From assembly GCA_963704355.1 (NCBI GenBank), contig OY969891.1, positions 3,410,001-3,474,000 of the forward strand: a DNA stretch of 64,000 nt. The letters are read 5' to 3'. The notes under the pieces were generated by a model. The model was given only the letters and a program-made list of their open reading frames with translations. It was not told the DNA's origin and ran no database searches. Source of the stretch: Bog-473 sp963704355. GTDB taxonomy: Bacteria; Actinomycetota; Acidimicrobiia; Acidimicrobiales; RAAP-2. This document shows, one piece after another, positions 32,678 through 41,529 of the stretch (position 1 is the first letter of the stretch; each line of letters begins with the position of its first letter). A program made the position numbers and the translations under genes.

Positions 32678-33548
32678 TCGCCGTGGTCGAGCCCAAGGGT
32701 GCCTCGTCCGTCCAGAGCCTGTCGGTGTAGGTGTCGGTGCCCGGAATCGTCGGAATGAACGGGAGGGCGGCCACGACAGTGCCCTTGCCGGCCTCCTCCA
32801 GCCGGCGCCGGTGCTCGGCGATGACCGGGTCCCAGGCCGCTTGGGGCGGCGTGTTCAAGAACCACAGCAGCACCGTCCGGTTGTCGCGGGCCGCTTCTCG
32901 TGGCACGTCGCCGGGGGCGTCGACCTCGAGGGCGATCGGCGTGAAGGCCGCCACCAGGTCGGCGTCGGACCCCGGGAGCAGCGCCGGCAGGTGCTCGCTG
33001 CGCAGCCACGACCACAGTTCCTCGTTGGTGACCGACTCGCCGCGATCGATGAAGACCGCCACGAAGCCGCGGTAGGGGTGATCGAGTGCCAGCTCGACGG
33101 GCACACCGTCCGGATCCCGGCGCGCCTCCCACTGGAAGTTGTAGAGGAGCGTGTGCACGTGGTCGCGCTCTTGGAACATTCGGCCTGCCGCATGGAGCGC
33201 ATTGACCTGGCGCAGCGCCCAGCGGTTCCAGACGTCGTGATACCCGTCGAGCACCCAGTACACGGAGATGTACGAGCCCCGCGCCGGCTCGCCGGTGATG
33301 GCCGACGGATCGGGGTCACGCATCTCCTTGAGGTCGCGGGTGGCGACGTAGCGCCGCCCGGCGAAGTTGTACGGACCGACCATGCAGCCCGAGTAGAAGT
33401 GGTCTCGCTCGTACCAACGGTTGTAGGCGACCTCGTGCCCGCGGTGGGGCTCCACCAGGGTCAGCAGCATGGAGCCGAGCTTGACCGGCTCGGCTTCGGC
33501 GCCCACCTCAATCGGGCGCTTCTTCTTCGGTGCGTCATCCTCGGGCAT
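32673..33548 (-). CDS. Conserved-type protein of unknown function, possible dimeric alpha/beta barrel
   Basis: 291 residues from ATG 33548, after which the sequence becomes charged and protein-like (PEDDAPKKKRPIEVGAEAEP). LLTLVEPHRGHEVAYNRWYE has the look of an EthD/dimeric alpha-beta barrel strand-helix start, and a second similar unit begins at FVAVFIDRGESVTNEELWSW. Many aromatic residues occur (GSYISVYWVLDGYHDVWNRW). This points to two ferredoxin-like halves that could bind a hydrophobic ligand or heme; that is inference. No named family is assigned. Confidence 0.7.
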   Translation of the reverse strand: MPEDDAPKKKRPIEVGAEAEPVKLGSMLLTLVEPHRGHEVAYNRWYERDHFYSGCMVGPYNFAGRRYVATRDLKEMRDPDPSAITGEPARGSYISVYWVLDGYHDVWNRWALRQVNALHAAGRMFQERDHVHTLLYNFQWEARRDPDGVPVELALDHPYRGFVAVFIDRGESVTNEELWSWLRSEHLPALLPGSDADLVAAFTPIALEVDAPGDVPREAARDNRTVLLWFLNTPPQAAWDPVIAEHRRRLEEAGKGTVVAALPFIPTIPGTDTYTDRLWTDEAPLGSTTAS

Positions 33549-33579
33549 GAGGGTGCAAGCTAACAGCTGGGCCTCGGCC

Positions 33580-34345
33580 TCAAACAGGCCCGCTCGCGAG
33601 GATTGGACCGGTTGGTGTCGGGCTCCCGCCCGCCGGCTCAGCCGTGAGCGCGAGCTTGGTGGCTGAAGGTTCGCCGGCGATGGTGAACCTGGCTCCCTGT
33701 GGTGACGTGCCGAGGAGCCCGAGGGAGATCGGCTTGCTCTCGACGATCCCCCAGAGCTGGTAGGTCCACCCGGGCGGCAGTGGAGGCAGCTGGGCCGAGA
33801 CCAGGAGACCATGGCCACCCGGGGTGATGACGAACTTGGCCAATACCACGGAGCCCGACCTCAGGGTCGCGACGCGGTGCCCTCGGGTATGCAAAGCCAC
33901 GCTGGCCGGGGACTCGTTCAGGTTGGCCTGTAGGTGCGACGCGTTGGCTTGGGAGTGCACCAGATCGATGCCGAGCACGACCGCCACGGCGATGGCGGCC
34001 ACGGCGACGGCCCCCAGCAGCGCAACGACCTTGCGGTTGCGCCGCGTGCGCCCCGACGACGGGGCCCGGAACGGCGACCGGGTGGCCGACTCCAGACGCG
34101 GCATGGGGGGAGGTTCCTCGTCCCGCTTGCTCCTTGGCAACTGGCTGGCGATCTTCGACCACAGCTCCTCAGGCAGCGGCTCCACCGAATTGCCGAGGAC
34201 GCCCGCCACCTCGTGCAAACTGTCCAGCTCGGATTGGCACCGTGGGCACGAATCCAGGTGTTTCTCCAGCTCGTCGAAATTCTTCGCCGTCGACGGCGTC
34301 GAGCGCATACGCGCCCAGGAGCTCGCTCGCCTCCTCGTGCGACAT
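33580..34345 (-). pseudogene. RskA-type anti-sigma factor, frameshifted as read
   Basis: ATG 34345 overlaps the sigma-factor stop (TGATG) and begins MSHEEASELLGAYALDAVDG, the exact RskA/anti-sigma-K N-terminus. The frame then shifts by one base at the AAA run 34277-34279 and continues as FDELEKHLDSCPRCQSELD (HxxxC-P-x-C zinc motif), membrane helix VVALLGAVAVAAIAVAVVLG and the extracellular RskA domain (PPGWTYQLWGIVESKPISLG). Removing one base restores a normal protein of about 254 residues. It could be a true mutation freeing the sigma factor or a homopolymer sequencing error. Confidence 0.75.
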
Positions 34346-34920
34346 CACGCGTCCACCCCCCGCACCCCGGCGTCGGCGAGCGCCGCGCGCATGCGTCGCA
34401 TGCCGGTGCGGATCCGGCTCTTGACGGTGCCCTCGGGCTGGTCGAGCAGGCGGGCGACCTCGCGATACGTCCGTCCGTCGAAGTAGGCGAGCTCAATAAC
34501 GCGGCGCTCCTCGTCGGGCAGTTCGCCCATGGCCCGGGAGACCTGGTCGGCCAGCGCCATGTCCCAGGCCTCGTGCTGCATGTCGTAGGCAGACCGGGCC
34601 GTGCGCGCGGCCTCCCTGGCCTCTCGGAGGCGCCGCGAGTTGGACGAGCGGACAGCGTCAACCGCCCGGCCGTGCGCTTGGGCCAGGAGAAAAGAGCGCA
34701 ACGACCCTCGGGCCGGATCGAAGCGGTCGGGCTGGTTCCACAGCCGCAGGAAGACCTCCTGGGTCACGTCCTCGGCTTCGGCCGCACTCTGCAGGACCCG
34801 CCTGGCCAGGCCGAAGACGGCCCCACCGTGCCGTCGGTACACCTCCGCCAGGGCGACCTCGCTGTAGCGGGCGATGGACGTCACCAATTGGGCATCGCTC
34901 AATTCGTCGATGTCGCGCAT
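34345..34920 (-). CDS. ECF RNA polymerase sigma factor (SigK-like)
   Basis: 191 residues. Region 2 contains VYRRHGGAVFGLARRVLQSA and EDVTQEVFLRLWNQPDRFDP, and region 4 contains LPDEERRVIELAYFDGRTYR followed by EVARLLDQPEGTVKSRI. The linked RskA-type gene and the overlap of stop and start codons identify it as a SigK-type pair, held at the membrane until its anti-sigma factor is proteolysed. The target promoters are unknown; the adjacent genes are not obvious targets. Confidence 0.92.
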   Translation of the reverse strand: MRDIDELSDAQLVTSIARYSEVALAEVYRRHGGAVFGLARRVLQSAAEAEDVTQEVFLRLWNQPDRFDPARGSLRSFLLAQAHGRAVDAVRSSNSRRLREAREAARTARSAYDMQHEAWDMALADQVSRAMGELPDEERRVIELAYFDGRTYREVARLLDQPEGTVKSRIRTGMRRMRAALADAGVRGVDA

Positions 34921-35006
34921 CTACGACCCGTTCGGACCTGCTCCCCTTCGTGGATGTTCCCTGATGGATCATCCGGGAAAAGCCTGAGCTCCGGATAGTA
35001 GGCGGG

Positions 35007-35819
35007 ATGCGAACCACGATCGATTCCTACAAGTCCCGGGCGGGAAGGCTGGACCTCGACGGCGTCGATTTCGACGATTTCAAGGTCCATCCGTTGCCGC
35101 CTGACGTGCTCCGGTCGCTGCGCTACATGCACGACGTAGAGCACCACACGGTCTGCTACCTGCGCGACCTCCTCCTGACGCCGGCGCACCAGGACCCCGA
35201 GATCACGTCATTCCTGTCCTGCTGGGTCTACGAGGAGACGTGGCACGGCGACGCCATCGGCCAGGTCCTCGAGGCCCACGGGGAGGTGGCGGGCGCGCCA
35301 CGCGTGGCCGCGCTGCGCCACGGGCACCGGCGCCGACAGGCGCTCACCACGCTCAGCACGATTGCGTCTGCTGCATTCGCCGGCCGTGCCTTCATCGCTC
35401 TCCACATGACGTGGGGCGCCGTCAACGAATGGACGACGCAGGCCGGCTACGCGCGTCTGTCGGAGACGGCGGGGCACCCGACCCTCCGCGAGCTCCTCCG
35501 GCGCATCATGAAGCAGGAGGGCGGCCACATCGACTTCTACGCGTCCGAAGCGGCGCGCCGGCTGGCCGACAGCCCGAAGGCGCAGCGCCTCACGCGTTTC
35601 GCGCTGTCGCACTGGTGGCGACCGGTCGGCTCCGGCGTCATGCCGAAGCGCGAGGTCGGATTTCTCGTCAACTACCTCTTCGACGGGGACAGAGGCGAGG
35701 AGATCGTCGAACGCATCGACCGCCGCGTCGACCGCTTGCCCGGTCAGCGCGATCTCCATCTGCTGCAGCGCGCGGTGGCGTCGTTGTCGGGCCCCGCGCC
35801 GGCGTCGCCGACTTTCTGA
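35007..35819 (+). CDS. Ferritin-like (four-helix diiron type) protein
   Basis: 270 residues. Helix-borne acidic/His residues occur in MHDVEHHTVCYLRDLL, WVYEETWHGDAIGQVL, TWGAVNEWTTQAGYARL and MKQEGGHIDFYASEAARRL. E-x-x-H spacings of this kind make a carboxylate-bridged diiron site likely. I infer relation to acyl-ACP desaturase-like or other ferritin-like oxidoreductases; the specific reaction is not clear. The start ATG 35007 is preceded by TAGTAG at leaderless distance. It is divergent from the sigma factor gene. Confidence 0.7.
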   Translation: MRTTIDSYKSRAGRLDLDGVDFDDFKVHPLPPDVLRSLRYMHDVEHHTVCYLRDLLLTPAHQDPEITSFLSCWVYEETWHGDAIGQVLEAHGEVAGAPRVAALRHGHRRRQALTTLSTIASAAFAGRAFIALHMTWGAVNEWTTQAGYARLSETAGHPTLRELLRRIMKQEGGHIDFYASEAARRLADSPKAQRLTRFALSHWWRPVGSGVMPKREVGFLVNYLFDGDRGEEIVERIDRRVDRLPGQRDLHLLQRAVASLSGPAPASPTF

Positions 35820-36023
35820 CATCCGACGCCCACGCGCGGGCACGGCTCGGTTGCGCCCACGAATCCGGGTTCGTATCACTACATCTGCAACATTCACCAG
35901 TCCATGAACGGGACGATCGTCGTTCGCTGAGCTGCTCCCGCAGTGACCTCAGCCGTCAGCCGGGCAGGGTCCGGAATGTCGCCTAACCTCGAGCTGCGGG
36001 AATCGTGAAGGGAGCAGGCGGGC

Positions 36024-36644
36024 ATGGGTCTTCGGGTGATTGGCGCGGGTTTGGGCCGTACCGGCACGTTGTCCCTGAAACTGGCGCTTCAAGACCTCCT
36101 CGGCGCGCCCTGTTATCACATGGACGAGGTCAAGGAGCGGCCGGGCGACCCCGACGTGTGGGGCGACGCCTACGAGGGGCGGCTCCCCGACTGGACGGCG
36201 TTCTTCGGCGGGTACGTCGCCGCGGTGGACTGGCCGGCGGCGCCGTTCTGGCGTGAGCTGAGCGAGGCCTTCCCCGACGCTCCCATTTTGTTGTCGGTTC
36301 GCGACGCCGACGCCTGGTACAAGAGTGCCTCGCACACGATCTTCATCGCGTTGGCCACCTACTTCGCACCGGACGCACCCGACGACGGCTGGACCCGGAT
36401 GGGCCGGGGCATGATGACGAGCTTCTCGCCGGACTGGTTCGACGAGGCGGCGGCCAAGTCCGCCTACGTCGCCTACAACGAGCACGTGCGCAGAACCGCG
36501 CCACCAGAACGCCTGGTGGAGTGGCGGCCGGGTGACGGCTGGAAACCTCTCTGTGCGGCACTCGGCCTCGACGTGCCCGACCACCCGTTTCCCCACGTCA
36601 ACAAGGCTGCCGAGACCCGCGCCGCCCTGGGCCTCGAACCCTGA
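36024..36644 (+). CDS. Sulfotransferase-family protein
   Basis: 206 residues. VIGAGLGRTGTLSLKLALQD is the PAPS-binding P-loop-like segment of the bacterial/metazoan sulfotransferase group that also includes proteins annotated as P-loop sulfotransferase family. HMDEV, ILLSVRDADAWYKSASHT (3'-phosphate binding Arg/Ser) and YNEHVRRTAPPERLVEWRPG follow in the usual order. The product is probably a cytosolic sulfated small molecule. A GGAG-like ribosome site precedes ATG 36024. Confidence 0.85.
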   Translation: MGLRVIGAGLGRTGTLSLKLALQDLLGAPCYHMDEVKERPGDPDVWGDAYEGRLPDWTAFFGGYVAAVDWPAAPFWRELSEAFPDAPILLSVRDADAWYKSASHTIFIALATYFAPDAPDDGWTRMGRGMMTSFSPDWFDEAAAKSAYVAYNEHVRRTAPPERLVEWRPGDGWKPLCAALGLDVPDHPFPHVNKAAETRAALGLEP

Positions 36645-36654
36645 GCCAGAGGCG

Positions 36655-37179
36655 TCAGCTGCGGCCCAGGTCGCCGATCCGCTCCTCGAGGGCGGGCATC
36701 CAGTGGCCGGCATAGCGTGACTGGAGCTCGGGCAACCGCCAGTCGTCGCTGGTGACCATGCCGCGGCATTGCGGAGCGCCGCACGCGCACCGCATGGAGA
36801 AGCCGGGAGCGCCCGTGTGCGTCGCGTAGTCGATCGTGAGCTCCTCACCGGCGTCGACCGGCCTCCTGGTCGCGATGTCGAAGGGCCCGGCGTGCCAGAG
36901 GTTCGGGTCGCAGCTGTGGTTGCCGTAGTGCACCGTGGTCCCCGCCGGCAGGACGAGGTGCGCGTTCGGGAAGACGGTCACCGTGTCGACATAGCGATCG
37001 GACTCGTCGAGCAACCGGGTCAACTCCTGCGTCGAGACCAGGCGCCCGCCCAACCGCACCGCCACCAAACCATCCGGCAGGGCCATGTTCGTGAAGAGGC
37101 CGCGGCCCGCGATGTCCGAGTGGCTCACGATCACCGACTCGTGCACCCAGGGGACCCGTGGAGGCCCGGCCTCGCTCAC
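36655..37179 (-). CDS. SET-domain protein
   Basis: 174 residues from GTG 37179. IAGRGLFTNMALPDGLVAVR opens the SET fold. HYGNHSCDPNLWHAG is the knot motif NHSCDPN, PVDAGEELTIDYATH the GEELTxDY motif, and CACGAPQCRGMV a cysteine-rich post-SET. All catalytic signatures of lysine methyltransferases are present, which is uncommon in bacteria. The target is unknown; ribosomal or nucleoid proteins are possible. It lies 47 bases after dapE on the same strand. Confidence 0.88.
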   Translation of the reverse strand: MSEAGPPRVPWVHESVIVSHSDIAGRGLFTNMALPDGLVAVRLGGRLVSTQELTRLLDESDRYVDTVTVFPNAHLVLPAGTTVHYGNHSCDPNLWHAGPFDIATRRPVDAGEELTIDYATHTGAPGFSMRCACGAPQCRGMVTSDDWRLPELQSRYAGHWMPALEERIGDLGRS

Positions 37180-37226
37180 GGCAAATTGTCGCGTACGGGC
37201 GGCGGGAGCGATTTCGCCCTCCCCGC

Positions 37227-38288
37227 TCAAACGATGACGGACCCCAGCACCTCGCGGGCGCGCTCGAGCTGAGCCCGCGCCACCCGCTCGTCGGGATGGT
37301 GGGCCAACAACGGGTCGCCCGGGCCGAAGTTGGCCGCCGGCACCCCGTGCGCCCAGAACGACGCCACGTCCGTCCATCCCACCTTGGCCTTGGGCGCGTC
37401 GCCACTCTGCTCGACCAGGGCCTTGAGCAGGGGGTGCCCGAGCGAGGGGGGTGCCCCGTCCCCGGCGTCGAGCAGCTCCCAGGTGTCACCTTCGCCCAAC
37501 TCGAGCGTCGGGTCGAGGAGCTCGTGCAAGAACGCCTCCGCCTCGGCCTGCTGGCGGTCCGGCGCATAACGAAGGTTGACAATGACGCCGGCCCGATCGG
37601 GCACCACGTTGCTCGCCACGCCGCCTTCGATGCCGACCACCTGGAGCTGCTCCGCATAGGTGCAGCCGTCGAGCACGACCTCACGACCGGGCCAGTCGGC
37701 CACGCGCTGGAGCACCGGGGCCAGGCGATGGATGGCGTTGCGCCCAGTGAAGGGGCGCGCCGTGTGGGCGCGCACCCCGTGGAGCGTGATGCGCACGCGC
37801 ATCGTGCCCTGGCACCCCGCCTCGACCAGCGCGCTCGTGGGCTCGCCCAGCACGGCGGCGTCACCCGCCAGGAGGTCGGGCCGCTCCTGCCAGAGCTCGG
37901 CCAGTCCACTGCGGTCGCGGTTGATCTCCTCCCTGGCGTAGAAGCACCACGTGACGTCCACGGCCGGTTCGCGCACGGTGGCGGCGAGGTCGAGCATCAC
38001 GGCCAGGCCGCCTTTCATGTCGGACGCGCCGACACCCCACACGGTGTCCCCGTCGATCCTGGGCCGTTGATTCTCCACGGGCGGCACGGTGTCGAGATGC
38101 CCCGCCAGCACGAGGCGGTGCGAGCGGGCCAGGGTCGTCCGGGCCACCACGTTGTCGCCGACTCGCTCCACGGCGAGCCAGCCACACGCGGCCAGGCGAT
38201 CCTCGACGAGGGTGGCTATCGCCGCCTCGTCCCCGCTGACCGACGGGATTGCCATCAACTCTGTGGTCACCGCCAGCAGGTCGGTCAT
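37227..38288 (-). CDS. dapE: Succinyl-diaminopimelate desuccinylase DapE
   Basis: Zinc peptidase-fold enzyme that hydrolyses N-succinyl-LL-diaminopimelate. 353 residues. Metal and catalytic residues are in VLAGHLDTVPP, GASDMKGGLAVML, YAREEINRD, LGEPTS and near the end NFGPGDPLLAHHPDE. It lies four bases after dapD in the same orientation, completing the run dapC-dapD-dapE. The start at ATG 38288 is close to the conserved N-terminus LLAVTTELMAIPSVSGDE. Confidence 0.93.
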   Translation of the reverse strand: MTDLLAVTTELMAIPSVSGDEAAIATLVEDRLAACGWLAVERVGDNVVARTTLARSHRLVLAGHLDTVPPVENQRPRIDGDTVWGVGASDMKGGLAVMLDLAATVREPAVDVTWCFYAREEINRDRSGLAELWQERPDLLAGDAAVLGEPTSALVEAGCQGTMRVRITLHGVRAHTARPFTGRNAIHRLAPVLQRVADWPGREVVLDGCTYAEQLQVVGIEGGVASNVVPDRAGVIVNLRYAPDRQQAEAEAFLHELLDPTLELGEGDTWELLDAGDGAPPSLGHPLLKALVEQSGDAPKAKVGWTDVASFWAHGVPAANFGPGDPLLAHHPDERVARAQLERAREVLGSVIV

Positions 38289-38292
38289 GGGT

Positions 38293-39120
38293 TCAGGTGC
38301 TGGCGCCGTGGTCCCGCAGGACCTGGTTCAACTGCGCCTTGTCGTGGCGTTCGCCCTCGCTCAGGCGCTTTATCACCAGGACGCAGGGCACGAAGAACTC
38401 GCCGCCCGGGTACTCGCGCCGGCGGCTGGCCCGGATGGCGACACACCACGACGGCACCTCGCCACGCGAGATCTCCTCCCCCGTCTCCGCGTCGATGACC
38501 GGGATGGACGGGTCGAGGAAGCTCCCGGCGCCGAGCACCGCACCCTTCCCGACGCGCGCCCCGCCCGTCACCATGCAGCGGCTGCCCACGAACGCGTCGT
38601 CCTCGACCACCACGGGCACCGCGTTGGGTGGCTCGAGCACTCCGCCGATTCCGACGCCGCCGGCCAGGTGCACGCGTTCGCCGATCTGGGCGCACGAGGC
38701 CACCGTCGCCCAGGTGTCGACCATGGAGTCGGCGCCCACCCGGGCGCCGATGTTGACGTAGGAGGGCATGAGCACCACGCCGCGCGCGAGATACGACCCC
38801 CAGCGAGCCGAGGCGCCCGGGAGCGCCCGCACGCCCGCTTCGGCGAACCCGTGCTTCAGCGGCAGCTTGTCCGCGTACTCGAAGGGACCGACCTCGATCG
38901 TCTCCATGCCGCGCAGCGAGAAGAACAAGAGGATCGACTTCTTGAGCCACTCGTGCACGACCACCAGATCGGTATCGGGGTCGACCTCGGCCACGCGGGC
39001 CTCGCCCGCGTCGAGCAGCTCGATCGCTTCCTCGACCAGCTTCGCGGCGTCGGTGTCAGCCGGGGTGAGCTCGTCACGCCGCTCCCACAGCTCCTCGATG
39101 CTCGCCTGTAGATCAGCCAC
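38293..39120 (-). CDS. dapD: Tetrahydrodipicolinate N-succinyltransferase DapD
   Basis: 275 residues. Left-handed beta-helix hexapeptide region with ASCAQIGERVHLAGGVGIGG, NAVPVVVEDDAFVGSRCMVT and RVGKGAVLGAGSFLDPSIPV; an N-terminal helical part (ASIEELWERRDELTPADTDA) is typical of DapD. It transfers succinyl from succinyl-CoA in lysine/DAP synthesis. Its start overlaps the dapC stop by eight bases. Confidence 0.93.
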   Translation of the reverse strand: MADLQASIEELWERRDELTPADTDAAKLVEEAIELLDAGEARVAEVDPDTDLVVVHEWLKKSILLFFSLRGMETIEVGPFEYADKLPLKHGFAEAGVRALPGASARWGSYLARGVVLMPSYVNIGARVGADSMVDTWATVASCAQIGERVHLAGGVGIGGVLEPPNAVPVVVEDDAFVGSRCMVTGGARVGKGAVLGAGSFLDPSIPVIDAETGEEISRGEVPSWCVAIRASRRREYPGGEFFVPCVLVIKRLSEGERHDKAQLNQVLRDHGAST

Positions 39121-40249
39121 GGCGGCTCACCCTAGCGAGACGCTCCGCCACCAGCGCCAACCGTTCCATCGGCTGGACCACTGCGACGCGCACGTGTCCC
39201 GCGCCCGCCTCGCCGTAGAGGTCGCCGGGGCTGACCAGCAGGCCCCCGTCGGTGGCGAGGGACTCGGCCAGGGCCCAGGCGTCGGCCGAGCGCTCCCGCG
39301 GCACCGGGACCCACAGGTAGAAGCCGCCCTCGGGAAGCGGCACCGGGCACCCGTAGGCCGCGAGTGCATCGGCCAGGAACGCGAGCCGCTCTTGGTAGCG
39401 CGCCCGCTGGGCGTCGACGTGCGCGTCGTCGTCGAGCGCCGCCACGCCGGCGGCCTGGGCCGGACCGGGGACCATGAGCCCCGCGTGCTGGCGCACCGCC
39501 CGCAGGAACTCGACCAGCTCGGCGTCGCCCGCGTAGAAACCCACGCGCACGCCGGCGAGGTTCGAGCGCTTCGAGAGGGAGTGCACGGCGACGACGCCGT
39601 CGGCGCCGTGCTGGAGGATCGAGCGCGGCGGGCTCGCCCAGGTGAACTCGGCGTAGCACTCGTCCGAGAAGACGGGCACGCCGTGGGCGCGCCCCCAGGC
39701 GGCCTCGGCTCCCAGGTCGCCCAGCCCGCCCGTGGGGTTCGACGGCGAGTTCGACCAGAGCAACAGCGCGCGCGCGGCGTCGGCCGGGTCGACGGCGTCG
39801 AGGTCGAGTCCGCCGGGACGGTCCGGCGGCGGCGGCACGGGCACGGCGCGGCACCCCGCCAGCTCCGCCCCCATGGCGTAGGTGGGGTAGGACACCGCCG
39901 GGAACAGCACGGTGTCCCGTCCCGGCGTGCGCAGGCGGAGCAGGTGCGGCACCGACGCCACCAGTTCCTTCGTCCCGACACACGCGGCCACCGAGGACGC
40001 GGGCAGGGCATCGAGGTCGAAACGCCGGACGAGCCAGCGGGCCGCCGCCTCGCGCAGCTGCGGGCTGCCGGCCGAGGCGGGGTAGCCGCGCTCGGCACCC
40101 GAGGACGCGAGTGCCTCGACGACGGCGGGCAGCGGCGGGTCGCACGGCGTCCCGATTGAGCAGTCGACCATGCCGCCGGGTTGGGCCTCGGCCAGCTTGG
40201 CCAGGCCGGACAAGCGGTCGTAGGGGTACGGCGGGAGGCGGAACGTCAC
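39113..40249 (-). CDS. dapC: Succinyldiaminopimelate transaminase DapC
   Basis: PLP-dependent class I/II aminotransferase, 378 residues from GTG 40249 (GTGA overlap with the hflX stop). NSPSNPTGGLGD is the Asn/Pro substrate loop, VPVFSDECYAEFTW holds the PLP-contacting Asp and Tyr, and VHSLSKRSNLAGVRVGF the Schiff-base Lys. Its place between hflX and dapD, plus GTKELVASVPHLL, supports DapC over other aminotransferases. A much longer open frame upstream is antisense-like read-through of hflX and dapF and is not coding. Confidence 0.92.
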   Translation of the reverse strand: MTFRLPPYPYDRLSGLAKLAEAQPGGMVDCSIGTPCDPPLPAVVEALASSGAERGYPASAGSPQLREAAARWLVRRFDLDALPASSVAACVGTKELVASVPHLLRLRTPGRDTVLFPAVSYPTYAMGAELAGCRAVPVPPPPDRPGGLDLDAVDPADAARALLLWSNSPSNPTGGLGDLGAEAAWGRAHGVPVFSDECYAEFTWASPPRSILQHGADGVVAVHSLSKRSNLAGVRVGFYAGDAELVEFLRAVRQHAGLMVPGPAQAAGVAALDDDAHVDAQRARYQERLAFLADALAAYGCPVPLPEGGFYLWVPVPRERSADAWALAESLATDGGLLVSPGDLYGEAGAGHVRVAVVQPMERLALVAERLARVSRRG

Positions 40250-41529
40250 GGCGCCGCCGCGTACTCGGCGAAGCGCGCGCGCCCCACCTCGTCCAGGACC
40301 ACCTGCAACGTGACGGACTCCACGCCGTCGGTCTGGCCGACCACCTCGCCCTCGCGGTGGATCGCCGCCAGCACATCGCCGCGGCTCCACGGCACAACGA
40401 GGTTCACGACGCGGTCCGAGCCGCGGAGGCGGTCGCCCACGACGCGCAGCAGCTCGTCGATCCCCTCGCCCGTCCGGGCCGAGACGAGCACCGCGCCCTC
40501 GATCGCGTGGGCCAAGGCCTTGGCCTCCTCGGGCGCCTTGTCCGCCTTGTTCACGACGACGAGCTCCGGCACGTCGGCCGCCCCGATCTCTGCGAGCACG
40601 GAGTACACCGCCGCCCTCTGTGCTTCGGCGTTGCGAGCCGACCCGTCGACTACGTGGACGACGAGGTCGGCCAGGTGGACGGAGTCGAGGGTGGAGCGGA
40701 AGGCTTCGACGAGCTCGTGGGGCAGCTTGCGCACGAACCCGACAGTGTCCGTCACCAACACGGTCTCGCCGCCGGGCAGCGAGAGCTGGCGCGTGCGGGG
40801 GTCGAGGGTGACGAAGAGGCGGTTCTCGGCGGGCACGTCGGCGTCGGTGAGGCGGTTGAGGAGCGTGGACTTGCCCGCGTTCGTGTACCCGACCAGGGCC
40901 AGCTCGCGGTGGCGGCCCCGAGCGCGGCTGCGCCGCTGCAGAGACCTGGTGCGCTCGACCTCGCGCAGGTCCGCCTCGAGCCGGTGCATGCGCCGCACCA
41001 GGCGGCGCCGGTCGACCTCGAGCTGCGTCTCGCCGGGGCCGCGGGTCCCGATGCCGCCGGCCTGCTGGCTGAGCGAGGTGCCCCGGCCGCGCAGCCGCGG
41101 CAGGCGGTACCGCAGCAGCGCGAGCTCGACCTGCGCCTTGCCCTCCGGGCTGCGCGCGTTCTGGGCGAAGATGTCGAGGATCACCGCGGTGCGGTCTATG
41201 GCGGTGCGGCCGAACAACTTCTCCAGGTTGCGGTGCTGAGCCGGCGACAGCTCGTCGTCGAACACGACCGTGTCCGCATCGAGGCTGCGGCTCAGCGCCG
41301 CGATCTCCTCCGCCTTGCCCCGGCCGACGAAGGTGGCCGGGTCCGGCGCGTCCCGGCGTTGGACGACCCGGCCGACGACGTCGGCCCCCGCGCTGTCCAC
41401 CAGCTGTGCGAGCTCGTCCAACTGCTCGTCGACCACCTCGGTAGTGAGCCCCGGGAAGACGACGCCGACGAGGATGATCTTCTCCCGGAAGGTGCGCTCG
41501 ATGAGCGTCCCGGGCAACACGTTGCTCAA
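40246..41529 (-). CDS. hflX: Ribosome-associated GTPase HflX
   Basis: 427 residues. An N-terminal nucleotide-binding domain (DELAQLVDSAGADVVGRVVQ, ATFVGRGKAEEIAAL) and a coiled linker with GETQLEVDRRRLVRRMHRLE precede the G domain: LVGYTNAGKSTLLNRLT (G1, near residue 213), TDTVGFVRKLPHELVEAF (G3) and VVNKADKAPEEA (G4). It splits stalled ribosomes under stress. It starts at TTG 41529, overlapping the dapF stop in TTGA. Linkage with miaA is conserved in bacteria. Confidence 0.94.
   Translation of the reverse strand: MSNVLPGTLIERTFREKIILVGVVFPGLTTEVVDEQLDELAQLVDSAGADVVGRVVQRRDAPDPATFVGRGKAEEIAALSRSLDADTVVFDDELSPAQHRNLEKLFGRTAIDRTAVILDIFAQNARSPEGKAQVELALLRYRLPRLRGRGTSLSQQAGGIGTRGPGETQLEVDRRRLVRRMHRLEADLREVERTRSLQRRSRARGRHRELALVGYTNAGKSTLLNRLTDADVPAENRLFVTLDPRTRQLSLPGGETVLVTDTVGFVRKLPHELVEAFRSTLDSVHLADLVVHVVDGSARNAEAQRAAVYSVLAEIGAADVPELVVVNKADKAPEEAKALAHAIEGAVLVSARTGEGIDELLRVVGDRLRGSDRVVNLVVPWSRGDVLAAIHREGEVVGQTDGVESVTLQVVLDEVGRARFAEYAAAP

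Noticed and set aside
33580..34308. Complete anti-sigma gene starting at 34308
   Set aside because: That start lies inside the frameshifted region; the real N-terminus is in the other frame from ATG 34345.
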